A stretch of 9,065 nt of DNA from Bacteroidota bacterium. Its GTDB lineage: Bacteria; Bacteroidota; Bacteroidia; Flavobacteriales; Flavobacteriaceae. The DNA is taken from contig JADFSQ010000049.1 in NCBI GenBank assembly GCA_022560715.1, forward strand, positions 1 through 9,065. Reading direction: 5' to 3'. Of this stretch, positions 1-6,826 are shown piece after piece (the first letter of the stretch is position 1; each line of letters begins with the position of its first letter). The notes under the pieces were generated by a model. The model was not told the origin of the DNA, ran no database searches, and worked only from the letters and a program-made list of their open reading frames with translations. A program made the position numbers and the translations under genes.

Positions 1-2813
1 AATGACATTTCGGCAACTATTGTAAGCTCATTTATGTTAAGCCACATTTTCTCTTTATTGCTTTCGTTAGTAAAAACCATAAGTAATAATGTTACAGCAC
101 CCAGAATCATTCCTAATGTAAATGGTCCGTAACTACCAACTATAATCGCCACATGAATCATAAGCCAATAACTATCTAAAACAGGTTGAAGATTTGCAAT
201 GGCTGGATCCATCCAGTTCCAATGGGCAATCATTAATATCATTGATGTTACAAAAGCTGTAGAGGCTAATGTAATATCGCTCTTTCGCCCAAATACCAAT
301 CCAAAGAGCATTGTTGCCCAAGCTACATAAATCATAGATTCGTAAGCATCACTCCAAGGTGCGTGACCAGAGATATACCAACGTGTTATAAGACCTAAAG
401 TATGGAGAATAAACAGCCCATAAATGATATATTTAAAACTCTTAACCGTTACATTTATCGCCTTACTTCTATCTCTGAATATTTGAATTATCAACATTAT
501 GAACATTAAGGTTCCAGAGTACATATACCAACTAAAAAGTTTTTTGAAAATATCGTATTTATTATAAAACACTTCCGTATTTATTTTGTCGTCGCTCAAC
601 ATTACCTCATAGCCATACTTATGTTGTGTCTTTTTAATGGCTTGTAAAAGTTTATCGCTTTCGGTAAAATTACCTGAAATTTTATCCTGATTTAACATGT
701 ACAAATACATTTTAAATCCTGAATTTATAAAGTTTCCGTATAATGAATCTTGAATCTTATAATTACCTGTTTTGTATTCTGGTGTCGATATCCATTTATT
801 GTTTTCGTTGTCAGGAAGTGGAAATATTTTCAGCGAATTACCTCCAATCGTATTATACAATAAATTTACGCGCTGGTCTGCCTCTCTAAATTCTTTTTGA
901 ATTGCAGTTGGCACTTGTGTATTATAAACATCTTCCAGATAAGGTGCTAATTTGTAGCGTCCTATATCATCAAAAAAATGTGCTAAAGTGGCATATTTTT
1001 CAGATTTATCAAGACCTATTAAAGTTCTTATAGTATCACTTTTCTTTAGCTTTAAATAAATAACAGGCACATTATACCAAAACGTTGGACTTTCCTGAAT
1101 CGATAAATATATTTGGTTAGCATCAAAACCTTCATAACTATCATGTTTACTTAATTTACGCAGTAATTGTGAAGCATAGGTGTTTACAGGCATCATACGT
1201 CCTCCAATATCCTGAATTACCAGTTTACCAAATTTATCGGCTTGTTCTTTTGAAGTAATATTTGCCTCTAAAATAGAATCTACTTGCGTTTTTGTAATTC
1301 GGCTATGATTATGTGCATCATCTTCCGTCTGCTGTTCTTGTGCTTGAATTGTTAAAGCAAAAGCGATAAAGAATACAGATAATAATTTTGTCTTTTTAGC
1401 TTTAACCGTTTTTAATTGCTTTCGTAAATCATCAAAGCGCGTATGCTTGGCAAACAGGATAGATAATAATCCGAAAAACAACATAAAGTAGCCCAGGTAA
1501 GTGATTCTTGTTCCCCAAGTATCATGATTTACAGAAAGTATCGTTCCTTTTCTGTCTGGGTCAAATCCCGATTGAAAAAATTTATATCCACGATGATTCA
1601 AAATATTATTCATATAAATGTGAAAATCGAAATCGCCTTCCTGCTCGTCTAAAACCGTTACTTTACTTTCGAATGCCGAATAGCTGTTTTCTGTTCCCGG
1701 ATACACTTCAGCAATAAAATCGTTGAGTTTTATACTAAACGGTAATTCTATTATTTTTGATCCATACTTAAATGCAAAATCCAAACCTCCAATAGAAACT
1801 TGCTTAAAAGCATTGTTGGTGCCTCTTCCTCCTAAAAGTTTTACAATTTTAGTTTCATCATTAGCAGTTACTTTAAGTACAATACCATCTTCATCGTTTC
1901 TTAATATTTCTGATTTTTTAACCACATCAAAAACCCCTTTAATTACAGGTTTAGGAAATACCAAGGTTTGATTGCCAATAATATATCTAGAACGCAATAG
2001 TAATGGTTGAATGCTGTCCTTTACCAATTTCCCTTGTGCTCCAGTTGCCATAGTTAAAAACTCACCGTCAAAAGGTGACTGAATAGTTAAACTACTATCA
2101 GTATAGATAATATTTACTGCACCATCAGTTGGCTTGTTTAACGCATAAAGTACATTATGAATACTTTGTACTTGTCCTACTTTTAAAAAGTGATTGTGAG
2201 GTCCAGAAGCACCTGCTTCAACCATTTTTAAATAGTATTCGCCAGAATCGTCAGGAACAATATCTTCTTCGGCACCAGCAATAAATTCCTGAAGTTCTAT
2301 GGTAACTGGTTGATTGTTGTAATCTGTTTTGCGTTTAAACTTATTATTTAAACGAGGCGAGAAATCGGTTTCATAATATTTAACACGACGTTGTTGTTGT
2401 CCGTTTATTATTAAATCGCCATCGATATAAGTGGTTAAATATGTTTTTTGCGATAAAAACACATTTTCAGTAGCACCTTCGCGAATAGCCATCATCCCTT
2501 CATAACCAATATAACGTGTTATAAATGCACCGAGCAGAATAAAGATAAAAGCAATATGTAAGGTAAGCGTTGCCCATTTCTCTTTTCGTAACAAACGATA
2601 GCGGAAAATATTTCCAGCAAAATTAATAACAAAAAAGACCATAATGGTTTCAAACCACCAGGAATTGTAAATGAGTGTTCTGGAATATGCTGTGGGAGAT
2701 GTCTCTTGTTCGGCATCCATGAATGTTCCTGTTATCATTGCTACAGTAAAAACAATAAATAAAACAGCAGTAAGTCGATTGGAAAATAGAATATTAATAA
2801 GTTTCTTTAGCAT
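1..2813 (-). CDS. ccsA: Fused CcsB(ResB)-CcsA cytochrome c assembly protein, C-terminus cut by window edge
   Basis: System II cytochrome c biogenesis: the protein carries haem across the inner membrane and attaches it to CxxCH apocytochromes outside. One frame stays open from the ATG at 2813 to the left edge (937 complete codons), so the gene is partial. The N-terminal ResB/CcsB part has membrane segments near residues 13-32, 55-70 and 80-100, with His86 in the third placed like the family's transmembrane haem-ligand histidine. A long extracytoplasmic domain follows to about residue 437, then hydrophobic segments at about 438-455 and 477-492 and a second soluble domain. CcsA membrane segments start near residue 757. 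The sequence around GHAPWSDAYESM (His817) and YWLMIHV (His887, at the first external haem-ligand position) is characteristic. The WWD haem-binding motif and last ligand histidine, expected further on, lie outside the window. The gene is downstream of the haemoglobin gene on the same strand with a 70-bp gap. Confidence 0.95.
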   Translation of the reverse strand, partial: MLKKLINILFSNRLTAVLFIVFTVAMITGTFMDAEQETSPTAYSRTLIYNSWWFETIMVFFVINFAGNIFRYRLLRKEKWATLTLHIAFIFILLGAFITRYIGYEGMMAIREGATENVFLSQKTYLTTYIDGDLIINGQQQRRVKYYETDFSPRLNNKFKRKTDYNNQPVTIELQEFIAGAEEDIVPDDSGEYYLKMVEAGASGPHNHFLKVGQVQSIHNVLYALNKPTDGAVNIIYTDSSLTIQSPFDGEFLTMATGAQGKLVKDSIQPLLLRSRYIIGNQTLVFPKPVIKGVFDVVKKSEILRNDEDGIVLKVTANDETKIVKLLGGRGTNNAFKQVSIGGLDFAFKYGSKIIELPFSIKLNDFIAEVYPGTENSYSAFESKVTVLDEQEGDFDFHIYMNNILNHRGYKFFQSGFDPDRKGTILSVNHDTWGTRITYLGYFMLFFGLLSILFAKHTRFDDLRKQLKTVKAKKTKLLSVFFIAFALTIQAQEQQTEDDAHNHSRITKTQVDSILEANITSKEQADKFGKLVIQDIGGRMMPVNTYASQLLRKLSKHDSYEGFDANQIYLSIQESPTFWYNVPVIYLKLKKSDTIRTLIGLDKSEKYATLAHFFDDIGRYKLAPYLEDVYNTQVPTAIQKEFREADQRVNLLYNTIGGNSLKIFPLPDNENNKWISTPEYKTGNYKIQDSLYGNFINSGFKMYLYMLNQDKISGNFTESDKLLQAIKKTQHKYGYEVMLSDDKINTEVFYNKYDIFKKLFSWYMYSGTLMFIMLIIQIFRDRSKAINVTVKSFKYIIYGLFILHTLGLITRWYISGHAPWSDAYESMIYVAWATMLFGLVFGRKSDITLASTAFVTSMILMIAHWNWMDPAIANLQPVLDSYWLMIHVAIIVGSYGPFTLGMILGAVTLLLMVFTNESNKEKMWLNINELTIVAEMS

Positions 2814-2838
2814 AACAAAAGCATCTTTTTTAGTCGTG

Positions 2839-2846
2839 CAAATATA
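2839..2846 (-). promoter_or_regulatory. Candidate -7 promoter element for the cytochrome c assembly gene
   Basis: On the minus strand this reads TATATTTG, an exact match to the Bacteroidota -7 consensus TAnnTTTG, ending 25 bases before the ATG at 2813. A TTTG lies upstream at 2875-2872, but the 25-base spacing is longer than the usual 17-23, so the -33 partner is doubtful. The gene may therefore be transcribed separately from the haemoglobin gene. Confidence 0.5.
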
Positions 2847-2883
2847 ATTATTTTAGATGGTTTTTAATGGACAAAAATCCTAA

Positions 2884-3279
2884 TTATATGTTATTGTTTG
2901 CCTGTCTGGTTTCAAAGATTTTTAAATATAAAAAGGTACTCATTTTTCGTGCTCTGTTCTTAGCCATATTTGCATATTCTCCTTCAAAGAGCTCATCAAT
3001 AGTTCGATACCACAAGTTCATCCATTGCCCAAAATGTTCTTGTGAAATCGTATTGCAATGCATATTATCTACTTTCACGTGTATGTCTAAAGGATTGCCA
3101 AGGTATTTGGTTTTTAAAAATAAGTTAGATACCCAAAAGTTGGTTAGTCTTTGCAGATGCTCATCCCAATCTTTAATATTATTAAAAAAAGCTGCTAATA
3201 TCACATCTTTTCTAACTTTTTTGTAGAATGTGGACACTAATAAGAATACATCCTCTCTGGTTTTAATATCACTTTTCAT
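2884..3279 (-). CDS. Group III truncated haemoglobin
   Basis: A small single-domain haem protein of the 2-on-2 globin fold. Group III members bind O2 or NO and are linked in some bacteria to nitrosative stress and microaerobic respiration; which role applies here cannot be seen. The 131 residues match the family's usual size. Visible signatures are Tyr19 (B10, distal ligand-stabilising tyrosine), the FW..NLF....Y.GNP stretch at 48-63, His67 as the proximal F8 haem ligand in the following segment, and EHFGQWMNLW at 81-90 with Trp86 at the group III G8 position. The next methionine is at residue 73, inside the core, so the ATG at 3279 is the only sensible start. It is divergent from the HxH lipoprotein gene and precedes the cytochrome c assembly gene, which suggests a shared haem or respiratory setting. 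Free haem supply by the neighbouring Ccs protein is not implied. Confidence 0.92.
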   Translation of the reverse strand: MKSDIKTREDVFLLVSTFYKKVRKDVILAAFFNNIKDWDEHLQRLTNFWVSNLFLKTKYLGNPLDIHVKVDNMHCNTISQEHFGQWMNLWYRTIDELFEGEYANMAKNRARKMSTFLYLKIFETRQANNNI

Positions 3280-3283
3280 TAAT

Positions 3284-3314
3284 CAATTATATTAATTCAA
3301 CGTTTTTCAACAAA
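3284..3314 (-). promoter_or_regulatory. Possible promoter for the truncated haemoglobin gene
   Basis: On the minus strand, TTTG (3314-3311), 19 bases, then TATAATTG (3291-3284), one mismatch from TAnnTTTG. The spacing fits the Bacteroidota -33/-7 arrangement. The -7 box ends four bases before the ATG, so the transcript would have almost no leader; that makes the assignment tentative. Confidence 0.35.
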
Positions 3315-3322
3315 GCCCACTA

Positions 3323-3345
3323 TGTTAAAATTCAATATTTTAACA
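3323..3345. repeat. Perfect 9-bp inverted repeat in a divergent promoter region, candidate operator
   Basis: TGTTAAAAT, five bases (TCAAT), then ATTTTAACA: a perfect dyad, AT-rich, lying 44 bp upstream of the haemoglobin ATG and 75 bp upstream of the lipoprotein ATG. It has no run of T suited to a terminator and sits between two divergent starts, so a protein-binding site is the more natural reading. The half-sites resemble Rex-type TGTTAA/TTAACA, but the separation is wider than in Rex sites, so the regulator is unknown. Confidence 0.45.
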
Positions 3346-3419
3346 AAAAATATATGGATTTTATGTATCTTAAACCTTGTTACAAAAGTAACTCAATAAC
3401 CCATAAAAATTGCAATATA

Positions 3420-3785
3420 ATGGACAGAAAAACTTTTATCAGAAAAACAGCTGGCGCTTTACTTTTGGCGGTGCCGGCTTATGCTTTATTAAGCTGCTCT
3501 TCATCTTCAGATGATTCTAACTCTACTGGTGGTAACCCGGATTGCCTGGCGAATGGCACAAACAGTTCTATAAGTAGTAATCATGGACACAGTATAACAG
3601 TTTCCAGTGCTGATGTTAATGCTGGTGTTGAGAAAACATATAACATTAGGGGTAGTGGAAATCATTCTCATAGTGTTACTGTTAGTGCAGGTAATTTTAA
3701 TACACTTAAAAGCAACCAGCAAATTTCTGTAAACTCAACTTCAGGAGATGGACACACGCATAATGTAACTATTTCTTGTGCATAG
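3420..3785 (+). CDS. Small Tat-like lipoprotein with three His-x-His repeats, unknown function
   Basis: I read the start at 3420 (121 residues). The upstream in-frame ATG at 3354 would add 22 polar residues before the signal sequence. The N-terminus MDRKTFIRKTAG resembles a twin-arginine signal with Arg-Lys in place of Arg-Arg, followed by a hydrophobic stretch and lipobox LLSC, with Cys26 as the lipidation site. SSSSDDS after the cysteine resembles the Bacteroidota signal for export to the cell surface. The mature part carries three copies of a HxH[S/N][I/V]T[V/I]S unit, with histidine pairs at 55/57, 82/84 and 112/114, plus Cys42 and Cys120, which could form a disulphide. HxH on beta strands suggests a metal site (inference). 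I recall similar hypothetical proteins in flavobacteria but no assigned function. It lies 54 bp before the DUF2520 gene on the same strand. Confidence 0.85.
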   Translation: MDRKTFIRKTAGALLLAVPAYALLSCSSSSDDSNSTGGNPDCLANGTNSSISSNHGHSITVSSADVNAGVEKTYNIRGSGNHSHSVTVSAGNFNTLKSNQQISVNSTSGDGHTHNVTISCA

Positions 3786-3839
3786 TTTAAGTTTGGAGAT
3801 TTTTAAATGAGTTGAAAATTATATGCTTATTTTAGCAGT

Positions 3840-4604
3840 ATGATTTCAGTTGTTTTACTAGGAGCAGGAAATGTTGCTATACACTTATTTAAAGCTTTTA
3901 ATAACGCTGAAAATATTGTTGTAAATCAATGGTTTAACAGAAGTTTAAACCCACTTCAGCCATTTAAAAATAATGTTGAAATAACCAACGATATATCTCA
4001 ACTAAAAGACGCAGATGTTTACATTATTGCTGTAAATGACGATGCTATCTCGCAGCTTTCGTCTCAACTCATGTTTGAAAACAGATTGGTAGTCCACACT
4101 TCTGGAAGTGTAAGTCTGCATCAACTTGACAAAAAACATCTACGTGGTGTACTATATCCATTGCAGACCTTTTCTAAAAATACAGACTTAAATTTTAAAA
4201 CCGTACCTTTTTGTATTGAAATTGAGCATAAAACTAATTTTAATATCCTTAAAGAAATGGCTTCATCAATAGGAAGCAAAAGTTATAGAGTGAATAGCGA
4301 ACAAAGAGCTGCATTACATCTTGCCGCGGTTTTTGTTAATAATTTTACCAATCAAATGTATCGTATTGGACATGAAATTGCAGAATCTAAAAGTGTTGAT
4401 TTTAATATTTTAAAACCACTAATCAAAGAAACTGCAACTAAAATTGATACCATATCACCATATTTAGCACAAACCGGGCCAGCAAAACGCAATGACAAAA
4501 AAACCTTGAAGAAACATTTAAAAGCTCTCGATAAAAATATCCATAAAGAAATTTACGAACTTATCACAAAATCAATTCAGCAAACACATGGAAAAAAGCT
4601 ATAA
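3840..4604 (+). CDS. DUF2520 family protein with Rossmann-like NAD(P)-binding fold
   Basis: A 254-residue protein with an N-terminal Rossmann-type fold and a helical C-terminal DUF2520 domain. The glycine-rich dinucleotide loop is GAGNVA at residues 8-13, preceded by a beta strand (ISVVLL). HTSGS at 86-90, YPLQTF at 106-111 and GPAKRND at 213-219 are family motifs. The fold resembles F420/NADP oxidoreductases and 6-phosphogluconate dehydrogenase relatives, but the substrate is not known. The ORF begins five bases after a weak TATTTTAG -7-like element (3828-3835), which may give a nearly leaderless transcript. Its last 17 bases overlap the start of kdsC, so the two are almost certainly co-transcribed and perhaps translationally coupled. 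Confidence 0.88.
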   Translation: MISVVLLGAGNVAIHLFKAFNNAENIVVNQWFNRSLNPLQPFKNNVEITNDISQLKDADVYIIAVNDDAISQLSSQLMFENRLVVHTSGSVSLHQLDKKHLRGVLYPLQTFSKNTDLNFKTVPFCIEIEHKTNFNILKEMASSIGSKSYRVNSEQRAALHLAAVFVNNFTNQMYRIGHEIAESKSVDFNILKPLIKETATKIDTISPYLAQTGPAKRNDKKTLKKHLKALDKNIHKEIYELITKSIQQTHGKKL

Positions 4605-5115
4605 AGAATATCTGCAACATATTACTACGTTTATTTTTGATGTAGATGGTGTTCTCACAGATGGTACTGTCGCCATTACTACTTCAGGTGAAATGCTTCG
4701 GAAAATGAATATAAAAGATGGTTACGCACTAAAAACCGCTGTTGATAACGGGTTTAATGTTTGTGTAATTTCCGGAGGTTCTAATGAAGGTGTTCGTATT
4801 CGTTTACGAGGATTAGGAATCACCGATATTTACCTTGGTGCACATAACAAAATTGAACAACTTGAAGAATATCTCGACATCTATAATATTAAAGCTGAAA
4901 ACGTACTGTATATGGGAGACGATATTCCAGATGTTCCTGTTATGAAACTCGTTGGTTTACCTTGTTGTCCGCAAGATGCTGCTCCGGAAATAAAAGAGTT
5001 ATCAAAATACATATCTCATAAAAAAGGAGGCAAAGGTGCTGTTCGCGATGTGATTGAACAAGTGCTTAAAGTACAGGATAAATGGGATGGGAATTTTGAT
5101 GCGAAGTATGACTGA
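4588..5115 (+). CDS. kdsC: KdsC-like 3-deoxy-D-manno-octulosonate 8-phosphate phosphatase (HAD superfamily)
   Basis: Hydrolyses Kdo-8-phosphate to Kdo and phosphate, the step that releases Kdo for activation and addition to lipid A in LPS; cytoplasmic. The 175 residues match the short, capless KdsC type that works as a tetramer. HAD motifs are intact: DVDGVLTDG at 18-26 (nucleophile Asp18, acid/base Asp20), ISGG at 61-64 (Ser62), Lys88, and GDDIPD at 110-115 (Asp111, Asp112). A KGGKGAVRDV stretch near the C-terminus is typical of KdsC. The ATG lies inside the end of the DUF2520 gene, giving a 17-base overlap. A related HAD phosphatase with a different sugar substrate cannot be excluded, but motif spacing and length favour KdsC. 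Confidence 0.92.
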   Translation: MEKSYKEYLQHITTFIFDVDGVLTDGTVAITTSGEMLRKMNIKDGYALKTAVDNGFNVCVISGGSNEGVRIRLRGLGITDIYLGAHNKIEQLEEYLDIYNIKAENVLYMGDDIPDVPVMKLVGLPCCPQDAAPEIKELSKYISHKKGGKGAVRDVIEQVLKVQDKWDGNFDAKYD

Positions 5116-5126
5116 AAAAAAGTCCA

Positions 5127-5187
5127 CAGTTGACAGTCCCGATAGCTATCGGGATAAGTCGCAGTTTGCAGTATTCAGTTTGCAGTA
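5127..5187. repeat. Three copies of a 12-base direct repeat around a palindrome
   Basis: CAGTTTGCAGTA occurs exactly twice, at 5162-5173 and 5176-5187, with two bases between. A third, degenerate copy, CAGTTGACAGTC, lies at 5127-5138 on the other side of the palindrome. The repeats lie in noncoding sequence right after kdsC. This kind of CAGT-rich repeat is familiar from flavobacterial intergenic regions (recollection, not checked). No open frame covers it. Confidence 0.75.
5137..5154. repeat. 18-bp perfect palindrome after kdsC
   Basis: TCCCGATAGCTATCGGGA is its own reverse complement. It starts 22 bases after the kdsC stop codon. It could fold as a hairpin with little loop in RNA, but no U-run follows, so it is not a classic intrinsic terminator. 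Its GC-rich ends stand out from the AT-rich surroundings, and the same sequence is one I associate with dispersed Bacteroidota intergenic repeats. Confidence 0.7.
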
Positions 5188-5206
5188 ATCATATTTTATC
5201 ATAAAA

Positions 5207-5224
5207 ATCAGCGTTATCAGCGTT
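5207..5224. repeat. Tandem duplication of a 9-base unit
   Basis: ATCAGCGTT occurs twice in immediate succession. It lies in the same spacer as the palindrome and the 12-base repeats, 48 bases before the prenyltransferase start. No regulatory role can be read from it. Confidence 0.6.
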
Positions 5225-5272
5225 CTATTTAGTTTGCGAAACAATCAGTATTTTAAGAAACAAAACAACTAA

Positions 5273-6196
5273 ATGATTCATTTTTTAAACCTCATTCGTT
5301 GGGAAAATTTACTTCTAATTGCATTTGTGCAAGTGCTCATTAAATATGCATTGTTTCAACCTTTTAATATTGATGTTACACTAAATGGTATTGGGTTTTC
5401 ATTGCTTGTTATGGCAACCCTTTGCATTGCAGCAGCAGGAAATATTATTAATGATATTTACGATATTGATACCGATTTAATTAATAAGCCCGAAAAAGTG
5501 ATTGTTAGTAAATCTATTTCCGAAACTAAAGCTTTTAATCTGTTTTTAGCGCTAACTATTATTGGTGTTTGCATAGGTTTTTATCTTTCCAATCTTATAG
5601 ATAAAACGGGGTTTTCAGCACTATTTATTTTTACTTCTGCTTTGCTTTATGTGTATAGCACATCTCTAAAACAAACTTTCCTTATTGGTAATATAGTCGT
5701 TTCTGTTTTGGTTGCATTGAGTATTATTATTGTTGGTTTGTTCGATTTAATACCAGCTATTACCTCTGAAAATCAGCAAACACAGTTAGCCATATTTAAA
5801 ATTTTAATTAATTATGCATTGTTTGCTTTTACGATTAATTTATTGCGGGAAATAATTAAAGATATTGAAGATTTTGAAGGCGATACTAAAGCTGATATGA
5901 GAACACTTCCAATTGTAATTGGCAAAAACAAAGCTAAAACAGTCTTATTTGTTTTATCATTTATACCACTGTTTACAATTGTTTACTATGTTGTCACATT
6001 TTTATATAAACAGCAAATAGCAGTAGGTTATTTCCTGTTATTTATTGTTGCGCCTCTACTCTATTTTACGTTTAAAATTTTAAGTGCGAATACCAAAAAG
6101 AAATTACATCAGCTTTCGAATGTGCTTAAATTAATACTGTTTTTTGGGGTTTTGTCATTATTACTTTATAAATTCAAATTTATTCATATTAACTAA
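5273..6196 (+). CDS. UbiA-family prenyltransferase, (geranylgeranyl)glycerol-phosphate transferase-like
   Basis: An integral membrane enzyme of 307 residues that transfers a polyprenyl group from its diphosphate to an acceptor. Two Asp-rich motifs that bind Mg-diphosphate are intact: NDIYDIDTD at 60-68 and DIEDFEGD at 197-204. Multiple hydrophobic helices fill the remainder, as expected for the eight- to nine-helix UbiA fold. Flavobacterial homologues are often named geranylgeranylglycerol-phosphate geranylgeranyltransferase, but acceptor choice cannot be read from sequence; menaquinone, haem O or chlorophyll-type relatives are alternatives. Its stop codon shares one base with the maf start (TAATG), so translation is likely coupled. 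No good promoter was seen in the repeat-rich leader; TAGTTTG at 5231-5237 is one base short of the consensus spacing. Confidence 0.88.
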   Translation: MIHFLNLIRWENLLLIAFVQVLIKYALFQPFNIDVTLNGIGFSLLVMATLCIAAAGNIINDIYDIDTDLINKPEKVIVSKSISETKAFNLFLALTIIGVCIGFYLSNLIDKTGFSALFIFTSALLYVYSTSLKQTFLIGNIVVSVLVALSIIIVGLFDLIPAITSENQQTQLAIFKILINYALFAFTINLLREIIKDIEDFEGDTKADMRTLPIVIGKNKAKTVLFVLSFIPLFTIVYYVVTFLYKQQIAVGYFLLFIVAPLLYFTFKILSANTKKKLHQLSNVLKLILFFGVLSLLLYKFKFIHIN

Positions 6197-6789
6197 TGCT
6201 GAACGAAAAACTTAAAGATTACACTATTATTCTGGCATCAGGTTCGCCAAGACGTCAAGAGTTTTTTAAAGATCTAGGGTTAGATTTTGAAATTAGATTG
6301 AAGCCAATTAAAGAAATCTATCCAGAAGATTTAGTGCATTTTGAAATAAGCGATTATCTCGCTCAATTAAAATCTGTGCCTTTTGAAAAAGAACTAAAGG
6401 ATGATGACATTCTCATAACAAGCGATACTATTGTTTGGTTAAACCAAACTGCCATTGGAAAACCAAAAAATGAGCAAGAAGCTTTCGATATAATTTTATC
6501 TTTAAGTGGAAAAACTCATGAAGTTATTACTTCTATATGCTTTACAACAAAAACTTCACAAAAAATTGTACACGATATTACTAAAGTTACTTTTAAAAAT
6601 TTGAGCGATGATGAAATTTGGTATTATATTAAAAACTTCAACCCATTAGACAAAGCTGGAGCTTATGGTATTCAAGAATGGATTGGGTTTATTGGTGTTA
6701 CTAAAATTGAAGGTTCTTTTTTTAATGTTATGGGGTTGCCTGTACATTTAGTTTACAAAATGTTAAATGACATTGTAAATTCAAAATAA
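6196..6789 (+). CDS. maf: Maf-family nucleotide pyrophosphatase (dTTP/UTP type likely)
   Basis: Removes pyrophosphate from non-canonical or selected nucleoside triphosphates in the cytoplasm, a house-cleaning role; older names call it a septum formation inhibitor. The 197 residues match the family. The substrate loop ASGSPRRQ is at 14-21, catalytic SDT at 76-78 with Asp77 as the expected base, GKP at 88-90, and AGAYGIQ in the C-terminal half with the conserved glutamine. The motif set fits the YhdE branch (dTTP/UTP) better than the YceF branch, but specificity is inferred. The ATG overlaps the prenyltransferase stop by one base. Confidence 0.93.
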   Translation: MLNEKLKDYTIILASGSPRRQEFFKDLGLDFEIRLKPIKEIYPEDLVHFEISDYLAQLKSVPFEKELKDDDILITSDTIVWLNQTAIGKPKNEQEAFDIILSLSGKTHEVITSICFTTKTSQKIVHDITKVTFKNLSDDEIWYYIKNFNPLDKAGAYGIQEWIGFIGVTKIEGSFFNVMGLPVHLVYKMLNDIVNSK

Positions 6790-6826
6790 CATCTTAAATT
6801 TATTAGATATTTATTACGCTTTAAAA

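Noticed and set aside
1508..1971. Two plus-strand ORFs of 69 and 82 codons
   Set aside because: They lie wholly opposite the continuous cytochrome c assembly frame and show no protein-like composition.
2519..2716. Minus-strand 65-codon ORF
   Set aside because: It is out of frame within the N-terminal part of the cytochrome c assembly gene, whose own frame carries the clear membrane segments and His86.
2867..3226. Plus-strand 119-codon ORF
   Set aside because: Antisense to the truncated haemoglobin, which has all the family residues; this is a shadow.
3323..3345. Dyad as a Rex operator
   Set aside because: TGTTAA and TTAACA half-sites are separated by 11 bases instead of the few expected, so Rex is not supported.
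3507..3722. Minus-strand 71-codon ORF
   Set aside because: Antisense to the HxH lipoprotein; its length comes from the repeated codons on the other strand.
5137..5154. Palindrome after kdsC as an intrinsic terminator
   Set aside because: No T-run follows on either strand, and the perfect dyad leaves no proper loop; a dispersed repeat is a better reading.
5162..5224. Short repeats as a CRISPR array
   Set aside because: Units are 9-12 bases with spacers of 0-2 bases or none, and no cas gene is near.
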